Source of the DNA: Papaver somniferum
Taxonomy: Eukaryota; Streptophyta; Magnoliopsida; Ranunculales; Papaveraceae
NCBI RefSeq assembly: GCF_003573695.1
Contig: NC_039358.1
Location: forward strand, 11,404,625-11,468,624
Length of the DNA stretch: 64,000 nucleotides
Direction of reading: 5' to 3'
Shown here: positions 35,613 to 47,719 of the stretch, in pieces
Position numbering within the stretch: position 1 is the stretch's first letter
Layout: every line of letters starts with the position of its first letter
Translations under genes and position numbers: made by a program
Notes under the pieces: generated by a model
Told to the model about the DNA's origin: nothing
What the model saw: only the letters and a program-made list of their open reading frames with translations
Database searches by the model: none

Positions 35613-36419
35613 GTTCCCCTCGAGCAATTTCAGCTAAAGTCGTCTTAAATTGGTGTAAACCTTGTGTATCACAAATAGTTTGTTTATTGCTAAATTCGAC
35701 GATGAATCCTCTGACAAGCCGAGTCACCTGTAACCATTCAAAATCAGAATGATAGTTAGTTGTTACGCTACATTTTTTTTTACCATCGAACAATAACTAT
35801 GTCAAGTTGTCAACTGTCTTATCTGTATGATTAATAAAGGGCAATGAAGGATATCATCAGAGTCCGTTGGGGAATAAAGAAGTTGTTCCAAAGAAGAACT
35901 GGGTGTAGCTAACATCGGCATCAGCCTCAACAAACAATACACCTTGATCAGTGCATTCTACAAGTAGCTTACCTCCAGGAGCTTCTCTAACCCTACCTGC
36001 AAATGGGTAGTAAAAAACAAGTGTATTTTCCAATGCATTCTTAATGACACTCACTATGTCATCTGTCTCGCAAGTACTAATCATGGAGCGATCCCTCTTG
36101 TTTCGATAAAAATGAATACATGGTGTACGAAAGCAAAGACGTTTTCTATCATCAATGACCAACAAGTATTTAAATTAATATTGTGTGGGTTTTGCTGGAA
36201 CTATTAATTCAGGTTCTCTTCTTCGAATAGTAAACTCAAGAGCTAAGAAAGTCATACTCTCTAATGACAGAACTAGATAGAGAGTTACATATGTTTTGAA
36301 TTTTCCTGGCCGACCATAGGCTCAAAGTAGAGTTATATAACTTAATCAGATCTGTTTGCTAAGGTCAACTATATATATCTGCCGCTGACTTAGTGCACAA
36401 GGGAGTTCCTCTATATCGC

Positions 36420-37247
36420 AGTCATTATCTAAGTTGTTGATTGTTATTATAATTAAATTGTTGGACGACCACAGCGAAAATTCGATACTGCCTAATGATG
36501 GCATGGCTAAGTGAGAATAATATGGGTAGATGGTTGGGTCATTACAAATCTACTTCCTTTACCAATTATCTTTTCCACTTCAACGCGAGAACACTTAAGA
36601 TCAATTCCCACGGACATGAGAATTTTTGCAGCAATTTAACCAACTTGTTTCCTCATGTGCAAGCATTATAAAAAAAAAATTGTAGCGCTCACATATAACT
36701 TTAGCCACGGACAAATAACCTAGGTGATAAATCATCAAATGCTTCATTAGGGAAACCTATGTGGAGTACCCTTAATTAATTGAACAGTCGCTCCCGCCAG
36801 AAACCAATCTTATGCGGATTGACACGATTTGTGCCTAGTGTTTCAGAGTAAAAGCAGAACATAATTTAACCATTTAAACAGAGTTAAGAGCATGGGTTAT
36901 GCATAGGCTCATCTGGAGTCTAACTCCTTCAATTTGAAGGAGGACTTGTTCAAAGGAAGGAGTGATCCCAATATGGGAAGGAGTAACAGAAATCTATAGG
37001 AAAACTATCTGTCATATAACAATCTTTTTTTTGAAATTTAAAATAAAAATGGAAGAATTATTTAAAACTTTATTTTTCTTTTCTTTTTTAACTATTTTTT
37101 TTTATCCTGTTTGTTATTTCCATCCTCCGGATTGTTTACCGTTTTTTTGGTTTTAGTTTCCCATCTTCCAGAAGGTTTGCTGCTTGTGTTGATACTTAGT
37201 CATCCAAACAGTATGTTGTGCGGTGAAGAATACCAACCACTCTTTCA
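36420..37247. other. Intergenic, possible inverted-repeat element
   Basis: No gene. CTCCTTCAATTTGAAGGAG at 36927 is mirrored by CTCCTTCATCTTAAAGGAG near 37489, and flanking bases also match in inverse orientation. The 36895-37530 stretch may therefore be a decayed MITE in which the 37256 element later inserted. Confidence 0.35.
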
Positions 37248-37255
37248 TCCCAAGG

Positions 37256-37402
37256 CAGTGACGGACCTAGAATTTTTTTGGTGAGGGGTCAAACAATAAT
37301 ATTTAAACTTGAGAGGGTTCAAAAATTAAAATATCTAATTAATTAGTACCTGGAAAACAAAATTGAGTGGGGTCTGTTGACCCCAATGTGCGTCCGCCAC
37401 TG
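37256..37402. mobile_element. Short hAT-type MITE
   Basis: A 147-bp element with inverted ends CAGTGACGGAC and CAGTGGCGGACG (right end, read inward). It is flanked by an 8-bp duplication with one mismatch (TCCCAAGG at 37248-37255, CCCCAAGG at 37403-37410). No coding capacity. Confidence 0.85.
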
Positions 37403-37529
37403 CCCCAAGGAGTGTACAAAAGACATTGGGGTGAAAGGGGAGCGAAGAGGATACCATAGAAGGTTCTAATTTGAGTTAATTGGTAGTCTCTCCTTCATCT
37501 TAAAGGAGTAATACTATCATAGGATTTAT

Positions 37530-37700
37530 GTTAGAGCATTTCTCGGTCGAACTCACAAGTGTTGTTATCTCAGACTTGTTGTCAAAACTATATCTTGATT
37601 TCTAGTCCACAATTAGTTAGATCTCAGATTAGGATAGAAGATGTAGTCGGATATCACGGAAGTCATCATTGGGTTCTATCATTTGAAGGCGAAGATCTAC
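37530..37700 (+). repeat. Dispersed repeat, copy also at 11830-12000
   Basis: Shares GGTCGAACTCACAAGTGTT, AACTATATCTTGATTTCTAG and ATTAGGATAGAAG with the copy near 11830. Non-coding. Confidence 0.6.
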
Positions 37701-38212
37701 CGAATCTTTTGGAGAACTTCTTCAGCAAAAGGTAAGTGAATACCGAACTCCCTATATCTCATGTTATATTCATCTTTCTATCTATTAGACGACGTCGCGT
37801 AACTAATTAGACTATTGAAAGCATATCAAGAATTTCGAGAACTAAACTTCTTGAAATATATATGACCTTAATGAACACTTTTCATACTTGATGAATTTCG
37901 GTTAAGAAAAATTTATTGTTCGCAATCTAAATAAAGATTCAAGAATTATCATTCGAAAATAGCCTGGAACAGTGATATGTGTCATTGATGTTATCCAGAA
38001 ATGTTTCGAATCGATATAAAGAGAAATATAGAACTACTGTAAATTCGGAAACAAGACAATATATATTAGTCTTACAAACTGAGAAAACAGTTATAGGCCT
38101 GAAGCCGTAATACATGTACTTAGTACACGTAACAGAGTAGCTATATGTCTACAAACATATTTTTGGTACGCACATGAGTATGCTGATAGGTGTTTAAAAA
38201 ACACCTCTCTAA

Positions 38213-38633
38213 GGCCTTGTTTGGTAAAATTTATGATTATCTATTTACGATTATAGATAATCATAAATTGATAAATGATTTTGATATACTCATTTTAAAA
38301 ATAAATTTTTCCGAACACTTTTTTCAGATAATTGATTATCGTAGAATGATGATCTAAAAAAGGAGAGGAAATAATAATGATTTAGGATATTTTTTTAGCC
38401 CTATGTTGTTTTTTTGTCTCTCTCTTGATAGTTTAGAGAAAATAAGAAGAAAAAATTCAATTTGAGTTCCTTAGAAAAAATAATTGATTATAATAAATTT
38501 TTAAAATAACTTTTTTCTGTTTATGGAAATAATGGATTTTTTCAATTATGATTAAAATAAGCAATTATTATAATGGTTACCAAACACATATAGAATCCAT
38601 TATAATCTGCATAATGGATTATCAAACAACCCC
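38213..38633. mobile_element. Tourist-like (PIF/Harbinger) MITE
   Basis: A 421-bp element with inverted ends GGCCTTGTTTGGTAA and GGGGTTGTTTGATAA (right end, read inward), flanked by TAA on both sides (38210-38212, 38634-38636). The A/T-rich interior has inverted ATTATCTA/TAGATAATC motifs. No coding capacity. Confidence 0.8.
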
Positions 38634-40199
38634 TAAGTATCAATTAATTATGCTTTTTTAGCTAGTTTTTTTGTGAAATTGTATTATTACCTTTCTTTTA
38701 TATTTTATGGGAATTTTGGAGCTTATTCCCGAAAAGAACAAGAAATCGTCCAATTGTCTAAAAAAAAGATAGACTTATCATTGCATATGAAACCACTACC
38801 AACAGTTGTGCGGGCGTTAAGAAGCAACTAGTTGAAATAGAAGAAATCACGCTTAAAAGCTCATGGCAATGGATTGGCTAATCACCGGTCAATGTTAGTG
38901 GTGGTACTGCAGGTGAAGAGAATTTTTGTTCTCTAAACATTTGCTGTCAGATTGCATTTACAAGCAGCTAGGTTTGAAAGTTTTGTCATGGGCTTATTAT
39001 TGGCTATGCGTATGCACATGCCAGAGACAAGGAAGAGTCCAATTTGTTAGTGGATTTCACATCCAAGATCCTGCACATGTGCCTGTGGACAATATGAAGA
39101 AAGGCAAATTAGGTTTGTCTCTACAGAGAGAGAAAGACCAAATGCCGGAGTTCCCCGTTGCTGCTCCAAGACTTAGTTGCCGTCACTGGCCAAGGTTAGA
39201 TGTTATCTGCCAAGGGCTAAGGTGACTGATTGATTTAATGGTTTTTGATGGCTTGTATGATTTGAAGAAGATGGAGCTGGTGGTATGAGTTGAACTGCAG
39301 TCGAAAGAAGTGTTGATGCTGTTGTTGACTTATGGAGTGATGGTTGTTTGCTATCGATTGAGAAGAACTCGGATCATACAGGGATTAATGATGGAGTAAC
39401 GAGCTATACAGGGAAGAAGGATCTGAGATGGGACTGTTGTTTGCTATTGAGAGTCAAGGCATGGTTGTTGCTGCGATTGTTGTTGACCGTGATGTTGGAA
39501 GGGAACGGAGAAGATGCCTGTGAACGATGGTGCTGAGAATGATTACTAAGGACGTAGATGGTCACTGCGAGTTTGGCTGGTGGTGGAACAGACAGAGAAG
39601 ATGGTAACAGCTTCTGGTGATCTGGGTGATGATGGTGAATGCAGTTTTGGAGCTCGACAGAAAGGTGGCGTTCTCAGCTGTTGTTCATGACAGTGAGTGT
39701 CGAGATGGTTTTTGGCTTCAGTGGACTGAGAAGAGATGGTAGGGAACGTGGTGATGGAGTGATGCTGTGTGACGAGGAGAAGTTGAACTAGAGAGGGAGG
39801 TCACGCTGGTGCTGTGGCTGGTGATGATCGTCATTTGAGAATTCAGGTGAAAGAAGGACAGAGTTGGAAATGGAAGGAGCGAAAGTGACATATCGAGTTT
39901 AATGGCGATGATGCTGCCATATCCATCATTGGCACTGCCGGAACTTGATTGCTGTTGCTGGTGAAGCCGGAGATGGGTTTAGCCGAGAAAATGGAAGTAT
40001 GGTTCGGAGTTTGAGAGATAATACAGTCCGTGGGTGCGATGAAGACATGGGCTGGGCTTCTACAGCTGCTGATGAGCCCAATAGGCTATTTAGCCAATTA
40101 TTCTACACGATCAGATTAAGGGTGCGGCTATTTCAAGTTTCGGAAGGAGTTTGCAGCTTACTTTGCACGGGGTGTGATGCACGGGACACTTTCCTATCT
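38634..40199 (+). other. Probable LTR-retroelement non-coding DNA
   Basis: G-rich sequence with repeated GTTGTTGAC, GGTGATGATGG and TGGTGCTG motifs, and short open frames without known domains. Because it runs into an Athila-like LTR 3' half, it is probably the first part of that LTR or its internal region. Confidence 0.35.
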
Positions 40200-41056
40200 T
40201 AGTTAGGTTTTCCTAGTTTTCTTCAAGGAGAGGTTACAAAATCTTATATATAGGGAAGCTTAGATACAATTTGAGATATCTTCTTTTTACCGTTTTTCTC
40301 CTCCTTATGGGGAGAACTATCTCTTTTCTATATTCTTTTTATTGTTAAGGATGAATTCAAAGTTCTAATTGTGAAGCTCAATTATTTACAAGTTTGTTTC
40401 AAGTTTTAAAGTTAATCGTTGTGCATTTTTTTTTACTATATCGAAGGTTCATGATTGATTCTTAGATTGGTTTGGGTGCGCAACTAGATTAGTCTATTAA
40501 TCATTCTATTGCTAGTAGAGAGTTGAGTCGATTCCTAACTGTCGCTTATCTCCTACACAATTAGAAATGACAAGACCTTACGGAAGGATTCTGTGGAGCA
40601 ATTGCGAGTAAAGACAACACCATGAAGTGGACTGAGCCTACCGAGTTTAACTGCTGGGATCAAACCTAAATTCATAAATCTTAATACGTTCGGGGAATTA
40701 CATCTTGTAAGCGAACCTCAAGGTGGTTATTTTGAATAGAATCCGGTAGTCGAGCGCTTCTGTATACGGTGATACAAGGAGTTTTGGGATAGCTAAGCGT
40801 ACCTGCTATTCTACTGTTGGTGACATTTAATTCTAACAAGAGATAAACGGGTACAATGTTGAGTTAACGGTTAGTAACGGCAAAGGATTTCTTCATCATA
40901 TTTTTCTTATTATTCTTAATTATCATATCTTTTATATTTTTGCTGATTTAGATAACATATCAATTGCATTACTCTTTGTGGGAACGATCCTTACTACCAC
41001 TTTATTACTTGTTAATTGGTGGGAAACATCTTATTATTTTGTTGAGTAAACGACGT
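40200..41056 (+). repeat. Athila-type LTR, 3' part
   Basis: Matches 16980-17850 along its length: ACCTTACGGAAGGATTCTGTGG, GAATAGAATC, TGGTGACA, then GGGAACGATCCTTAC and TTATTACTTGTTAATTG. Its left boundary is not clear. Confidence 0.6.
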
Positions 41057-43385
41057 TCACCATATGCACACCTTAAAAATTATGTGAAATCGTGAACCCG
41101 GATCGGTACACAAATTTGTACGCGTACTAGAAAAGAATTGTTGATCCCGGAACCGATTTGGTATCCATATCGGTACATGTACCAGAAAAGTTTGGTGAAC
41201 TCGGGAACTGGTTATTGTCTTAAGGTATTCATACTAATATACGTAACGAAAAAGATCTATGAATTCCGGAACTTGGTCATGTCATAATGTTCACGAACAT
41301 GTTGTGTATATGTACCTTGTACATCTACTTACCATCCGATTAAATTCATATGCACATAAATTATTTCTCCGAGATAATTAGCATTTGAGTAATCTCTAAT
41401 GAAACAATAGACATATTTGATCACATGATTGTGACTCGAGTTAAGTCTTAAGTGTTTATGAAAATGCTCAAGCTTATACTTCAATTGGCTAGTTTCGACT
41501 AACCATTCATGAGCGTGGTATTTGTACAAGGTTTGGTTACGGTTCATCCAAACCAGAGTGCATATTTTGTTATGTTAGTCAGATTCATCTAAAGGTGGAT
41601 ATTGTTTGCTTGGTTCCAAAGCTTTCTTAACTTAAACCTAAAGCAACCTATGCTTTGAATGTCTATAAAAGGGAAACCTAAAAAAACTGGGATCTTTGCA
41701 TCTTAACACTAGTTTTATTGGTGTGTCCTAGTTGTAAAACTAGAGTCGTCCTCTTACTAAAACCCTTATAGGGTTTAGCGACTACAAAGACTTCATATGG
41801 ATTTGTGAAGCCAGGTCCAGTTATTGTTTATATGATAGCTCGAGTATCGTGATCTTGTTTGATTGTTGAGCTTGCTCTATCTATAAATATAGATAGAAAT
41901 CATCAAAGTTATCTTCGTCTTAGACTTTGTTGATTCCACAAGTTTAATACTTGTGAGGTGAATAATAATCTAGGCTGCACTTTGGGTAGCATAAGTCCGG
42001 ATTTTGAGGTTAAATAGAATTTTTCTATTGCTATCGATTTCCAGTCTCACCTTAATCTACGATCAAAAAGGAAATCACATATATAGGATTATCTGTGCGA
42101 GGCAGTTTGGTTTAAAGTCTTCAATTGAGTTGAAGCAACTCTTATGATGTAAAGGACGTCATCTAATGGAATCATTTGCGCAGTCCTGCTGGTATTCAAG
42201 AGGCGTAAGGAACACAACTGTAACTGAATTTATGTGAGGGTTTTATTCAGTCCCAACTACATTCCAGTCCGAAGTTAATTGGTAGTAGGCTAGTGTTTGC
42301 AGCGGCTTAATACAGTTTAGTGTTTAATATGGACTAGGTCCCGAGGTTTTCATGCATTTGCGGTTTCTTCGTTAACAAAACTTCTGGTTTATGTGTTATT
42401 TCTTTTCCGCATTATATTGTTTATCTTTATAATTGAAATATCACAGGTTGTACGTCGTAAATCAATCAAAGTAGATACATCCATCCTTGTTTGTTGGATA
42501 CAACTTGATTGATTACTTGGTAATTGATCTTTGGAATCACCCAAGTGCTCTCACACGAGAACCGAGGTCACGAACTAGTCTTTGTAAACTTTCATATTGT
42601 GAGAGAAAGAGATATAACTCTAGATACTATTCTTTGATTAAGATTCATTAAGTTGAACTCTCAGAATTGTGTTTAAGTTTGTCCATACATACTTCCTAAG
42701 AAAAAATTAGTGGTGTACTTTGGTACCCCCAGTGTTTTCAATTTTCTCTAAGAATTGACTAAACAGTAAAGAAGTATATACAAACGTTATTAGACTACAA
42801 AAATCTTCAACGTCGTTCCAAACATAGAGCAAATTTTACATTTTATATATGTATCACTCTTTCTAAATACTTATTATATATAGTCATGCACCTGGTATTT
42901 CAGTACGCTATATTGTTTGTTTTTATTTTTATATTTACTTTTAGATTTCATTTTTTTCTATTTTTAAAATAAAAAATGTAACAATAGTCATTTACTAAAA
43001 AAGATTAAATGTTGACCGCCGATCTTAGATGTTTTTCACCCGTTGTGGGGTTACACTGAGCTAGTATAATTAAGTATGGGTGTAAAGGAAGTGAAAAAGT
43101 TTTGAATCATAATAACTAATATGAGGGTGAGCTTCCATTACCACTTAATGGTTGCACCCATTAAACTTTGCCAAATGTCATTATTATAGTTCCTGTTTTA
43201 AAGAAGGTCTACCTCATCCAATAAGATGCAAAGGTTCCATCACCTTTCAATGTGACATTTTTATTTTTCTAAGACTTTAAGGGGAGAGATAGATATGAGA
43301 ATATATAACCAGAAAAATATAATTTTATGGTGTTATCCGACTACTTAATAATAACTAATTAATATGAGAAGAAAAATAATTGTGT
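41057..43385. other. Non-coding repeat DNA, possible LTR
   Basis: No coding domain. Repeated phrases such as ATCGGTACA...GTACCAGAAAAG (41100-41200) and a TATAAAAGGG box near 41664 suggest an LTR of an unidentified element. The part from about 43080 approaches the copia element. I cannot place the borders. Confidence 0.3.
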
Positions 43386-43418
43386 TAAATAAAGTCCATT
43401 TCCTTACACGATTTTTTT

Positions 43419-43810
43419 ACATTTAAAATGAGAGTGTCTATTGCTTATATATATAAGAATTACATGAAATGCTAAATATAACCCGATGAATACCTTCGTT
43501 ACTCTCCGATGCCTCCAACGATAATGAGCTATGATGATGGTGCACCTTTTCCTTCTCCATAGGATGTTCGACACGTATCCTATGTCTATAGAATTTAAGG
43601 CGGGTGGTTGGGAAGTTCACACGCGTCAGACAGCTGTTACTGCTGTTGTCACTTCCTTGTCTATGGAACTCATCCACACCCTTTGATTCGGATCTATCTT
43701 GGGATAGGGTAGAGTAGATTTCTGGGTCTTCCATGATTTAATTACATTTAAAATGAGAGTGTATATTGCTTATATATATAAGATTTACATGAAATGCTAA
43801 ATATAACCAT
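43419..43810. repeat. 65-bp direct repeats in the left copia LTR around an unknown 260-bp segment
   Basis: ACATTTAAAATGAGAGTG... to CTAAATATAACC occurs at 43419 and 43744. Between them lies a segment absent from the right LTR, with a 98-codon minus-strand frame (43734-43438) beginning MEDPEIYSTLSQDRSES and containing no domain I know. Confidence 0.7.
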
Positions 43811-44221
43811 GACATATATGCGCCCAGATGTCATTTCCAAGACACGAAGAGACACATCATTATCTAAAATGATAATATTAATCTTAGACAAAAAAAAATT
43901 AATTTGAACCAAAATTTGATTTAGTTGGTACTGAAATATTCTTGACCGTGTAATGACGATTCCCCCATCAACGCATACTTTCGCAATACTTCGCCTTCGA
44001 CCGCTATTCTAAGAGAGTGACCTCGTTAAAATCTTTCTGGTAAAACCCAATGGGACAAAATCTAGATGAAAGAAAAAGTCTTAAAATAGTCTGGACACGC
44101 ATATGTTGCCTCGTTAAAAATTGACAAGGAAAACCAAGTGAGACAAAATCTTAACGGAAGAAAAAAGTACGATGCTTTGAAGTCCATAACAAAACTTCCT
44201 TAATCTATGTTAATTTATCTG

Positions 44222-45510
44222 CTTGTACATGTGGTGCATTCTAATTTCGCAATCCATCTTCCGGAAACCTTCATTGGTAATGACTTGGTGAATAAATCAG
44301 CATAATTCTCATAGGAACTCCTGGATATCATACTCGTTTTTCTTCCAAAGGTGGTGAAAATAAAATACTTTCAGCGAAGTATGTTTCATTCTACCGCCTT
44401 TTATGTATCCTTCTTTAATTTTTGTTATACATGACAAGTTTCCTTCATAAATTGTGGTTAGTGAATTAGTAATGGAGGTTAGACTGGAAGAGATTATGAT
44501 ATGTTCAATCAATGAACGCAACCACACAAATTATTTACTTGATCCGTGAAGGGAAATTATTTGAGAGTGATTTGAGGAAGTTGCCTGCATACTATGCTTA
44601 CAAGAACGCGATAAAATTACAGTGTCACCGCTGGTGAAAGCGTATCATATCTGCGAGATTCCTTTGTGTAGGTATTATAGATATCCAACATACTTATACT
44701 CGGTTATCTATGAACATGTTAAAAAGTCTTTCGAGTAAAATAAACTCATATCAATAGTACCATGAAGGTAACGAAAGATCTATTCACTCTTGTCCAGTGT
44801 CGTTTCGTTGGTGTAGAACTATACTTGGCTAACAAATTTACCACAAAAGAAATTTCAGGCATAGTATATTCATCTAAATATGACAAAGCTTCAGTTGCAC
44901 TCAAGTATGGTACTTATGGACCAAGGAGTGATTCATCCTCTTCTTTAGGGCGAAAAGGATCTATTTTAGGATTAAGAGATCTAACAACCATTGGGTTGCT
45001 AAAGGGACATGCTTCGTCCATTTTAAAATGATTCGAATTTTTTTTTCAATATAACTAGATTGATGGACAAGGATTGCGCTTGCATAATACTCAATTTTTA
45101 GGCCAAGATAAAATTTTGTTTTATCTTGATCTTTCAGCTCAAACTTTTTTTTTAAGCATTCAATTGCTTTGCATAGTTCATCAGGATTACCAATCAGGTT
45201 GATGCCATTTACATGTACATCTAATATTGTAAGAACCCGACCGTCCACCGATACTACCCCTATTTAGATATTGCGACTATCTGGCAGTGTGAGGAAATTT
45301 AGTCCTCATAAGCATTGGTCGATCAATTAAATAAATATTATTCACAAAAGACTCATCTAATCCATTCTGAGTATGCACATATGTTACAGGATGCCCGACA
45401 AGCATTGAAAGCCTTACATGTAAATTCACTAATGCAATCATATCGAATGGACTTAATAAAGGAATATATAAATAGACACGCAACAAAATAAAAACACACA
45501 CAAAACACAA
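44222..45510 (-). pseudogene. Copia pol remnants: integrase, RT, RNase H
   Basis: Integrase end: TYVHTQNGLDESFVNN...RPMLMRTKFPH (45420-45280). RT follows after a deletion: ILDVHVNGINLIGNPDEL, KTKFYLGLKIE, ILVHQSSYIEK (45248-45040). Then a broken stretch with PFRPKEEDESLLGP-like residues (about 44960-44900) and an RNase H end, WLRSLIEHI...CITKIKEGYIKG...KHTS (44530-44309), finishing near ADLFTKSLP (about 44270). The RT catalytic YVDD appears as HVNG, so it is inactive. Many frameshifts. Confidence 0.8.
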
Positions 45511-45666
45511 GAAAATATACTACAAGGAAGATGAAGAAAACATTTAGTTTTACAGCTCATCAAAAGGAAACTCACTAGGGACGCCGAGAAAATAAGATAT
45601 ATCAATATCACTGGTACTAGGAACACCCGCTACTATACATTTCGTCTTTGTCTCCGGCATGTCGCT

Positions 45667-46500
45667 TCAAGGACGCCAGATAAATTTAAAAAATATTTTT
45701 GCGTACAACGGGTACGCGCGATTCCAGTTACCAGTTAAGCCACACCGATAGCAGTTTTTCTTTCGAGTAGGTTGTTTTGGTGAACCCTTTTCCTTATTTT
45801 TTTCGGCTCTTTTGGTTCCACAATTTTCAACGTTGCTGGTACGACGAATTTTTTCTCGTTTATTTTTGTGGTCCCCGTATTGGTTTCTTTTACCATATTC
45901 ATATCCGCCTTTGTTACCATGATTATTTTCTCGTCTAAAAGATGTAGTTGCGTGTGGTTCAGGCACCGCTTCAGAAACAACGGGACGAGCTTGGTGATTT
46001 TTCAACAAAAGCTTATTATTCTTCTCTGCAATCAACAAACAAGAGTTAACTCATAATATTCAGTAAATTTACGCTCCCGATACTGCTGTTGTAGGAGCAT
46101 ATTCGAGGCATGAAAGGTTGTAAATGTTTTCTCTAATATTTAATCTTCAGTTAATTTTAGTTGTGAAGTTATTTTAAACATAACATAGTTATAAGCTGCC
46201 ACTGGTCGAAGTTGCAAGTTTAACCAATCATCCCGAACTTTTGGAAGTATGACCAATTTCAGGTAATCATACCGCTTTTTCTATTAGTTCCACAAAATAA
46301 GCGGTTCTTTAGATATCAAATATTATGATTTCAAATCACCACGGAGATGATGTCGAAGGAAAATTGGAGTCGTAGCACGGTCCTGTTTTGACACGTTGTT
46401 TCCTTCCTGAACTGTATGCCAAGGCCTTAGGCTTTCAATGAAGCTCGACATCAAGTATCTAAAAAAATATAATTATTACATGAGATATCAAGACCTGTGA
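45667..46500 (-). pseudogene. Copia gag remnant with zinc knuckle
   Basis: A Lys/Arg-rich nucleocapsid region ends in CYRCGLTGNWNRAYPLYAK. The usual copia knuckle is CxxCGxxGHWxxxC, so the zinc-binding His and the last Cys are both lost. Upstream, NKLLLKNHQARP and further gag residues can be followed in shifted frames to about 46500. Confidence 0.7.
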
Positions 46501-46934
46501 ATTCAATTTTGTTAGATTTTCCATTTCAGAAAAGTACTCAAAGAATCAACAACTACATGTACTTCATGCATTTAGTTATCGAGTAATAGTAGCTTGATCG
46601 TCGAGAGCCTCGTGCTGAATACTTAATAGCTTACTTATACTTGGTGGTAGGTGTTACACTGTTATGTATACTACTATAATAAGAGAAGAAAAAAAATAGA
46701 TGTGTTAAATAAAGTTTCACTTCCTTGTACGATTTTATTACATTCAAATGAGAGCATCTACAGCCTATATATAGGGAATGTTTACATGAAATTCTAAATA
46801 TGGCCGTGACAGCTGTACACCTAGACGTATTTCCAAGACCTAAATGAGAAACATCATCATCTAAAATGATAATGTTTACCTTCGACAAGTTTTTTGTCTT
46901 AACCAAAGTTTGATTAGTTGGTTTTGGAATGCTC

Positions 46935-47646
46935 TAGTTTTAAAAATCGTACGAGTCATGATTCGATTTAAATTATCCTATATCGATTCAGATTGTGATA
47001 CAGAATCGTATCCATTATGAATCGTGAAAGTATTTCATATTACGATTCTTGACTATCTTTTGACTTTGAATGAGTTAAAGTATCTTCTTTATTGAAAAAT
47101 ATTGAGTTAAATAAAAATAATAACCAAAAGGGGTTACGATTCTTGACTATCATTTAACTTTGAATGAGTCAAAGTATCTTCTTTAAGAGGAAATACTGAG
47201 TTAAATAAAAATAATAAGATTCTTGACCATCTTTTGACTTTGAATGAGTCAAAGTATCTTCTTTAATGAAAAATACTGAGTTAAATAAAAATAATAATCC
47301 AAAGGGGTTGCGATTCTTGACCATCTTTCGACTTTGGATGGGTCAAAGTATCTTGTTTAACGGAAAATACTGAGTTAAATAAAAATAATAAACCAAAGGA
47401 GATCGACCATTGACTTACAGGTTCTTCAGATAACAGACAAACCACTACACAACTGTAGTTTTCTGACCATATATCATCTATATCAAATTTTTTATAAATT
47501 TTATGATTGGTCATTTGTTTATTTACATATAACCGCTCATATTTTTTTTCCAAGGTATATATAGATACGACAATGAATCTACGATTCACGATTCAATGTA
47601 CGATTCGATTGTCAAAAACAGCAAACGATTTACGATTTCACAACCT
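46935..47646. mobile_element. Non-autonomous insertion in the copia LTR, carrying a minisatellite
   Basis: The right LTR reads GTTGGTTTTGGAATGCTC, then this insert, then TGCTCTTGACC. The left LTR is continuous here (GTTGGTACTGAAATATTCTTGACC). So TGCTC (46930-46934, 47647-47651) is a target duplication. The ends are inverted: TAGTTTTAAAAATCGTA and AGGTTGTGAAATCGTA (right end, read inward). Both termini hold many CGATTC/GAATCG motifs. No coding capacity; superfamily uncertain (hAT possible). Confidence 0.75.
47041..47405. repeat. Four-unit minisatellite, about 94 bp per unit
   Basis: Units begin at about 47041, 47135, 47218 and 47312 with GATTCTTGACTATC and end near AATAAAAATAATAA(CCAAAGGGG). 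The second unit lacks about 12 bp. It lies wholly inside the insertion 46935-47646. Confidence 0.85.
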
Positions 47647-47719
47647 TGCTCTTGACCTTGTGAGGTGGGACACCCATCAACTCATGTTTTCACAACACTC
47701 CCCCTTGTTGTAGAGAGTG

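Larger units (their letters stand above)
31520..36255 (-). pseudogene. BAHD acyltransferase pseudogene, paralogue of 6146-7581
   Basis: Homologous pieces in order on the minus strand: 36255-35840 (exon 1), about 35755-35613 (start of exon 2), 33074 to about 32548 (middle of exon 2), 32350-32320 and 31573-31520 (end). Defects: TAA at 36177-36175 (codon 27); a deletion plus frameshift after VLFVEADAD; intron donor changed from GT to AT; HxxxD changed to QTICD; TAA after KDEVN near 32637. It is interrupted by an hAT element (31574-32311), an unknown ~200-bp replacement (32350-32547) and an Athila fragment (33075-35612). The 3' end is missing beyond 31520. Promoter similarity continues upstream to about 36400. 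Confidence 0.9.
43386..47700 (-). mobile_element. Decayed Ty1/copia retrotransposon
   Basis: On the minus strand the order gag, integrase, RT, RNase H is seen between 46500 and 44222. Similar non-coding DNA in direct orientation lies on both sides: 43386-43990 and 46708-47700 (GTGTTAAATAAAGT, ATGAGAG, ACATGAAAT, CTAAAATGATAAT, CTTGACC). These are taken as LTR remnants. The right LTR is split by an insertion (46935-47646). The left LTR carries an internal 325-bp duplication. Confidence 0.75.

Noticed and set aside
6146..36255. Specialised-metabolite gene cluster around the BAHD genes
   Set aside because: Only one live BAHD gene and one dead copy are present, with RPP30 and an unrelated membrane protein between them. 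No P450, methyltransferase or other pathway gene is seen.
38926..40202. Plus-strand frames as host genes
   Set aside because: No known domains, frames are short and overlap LTR-like DNA.
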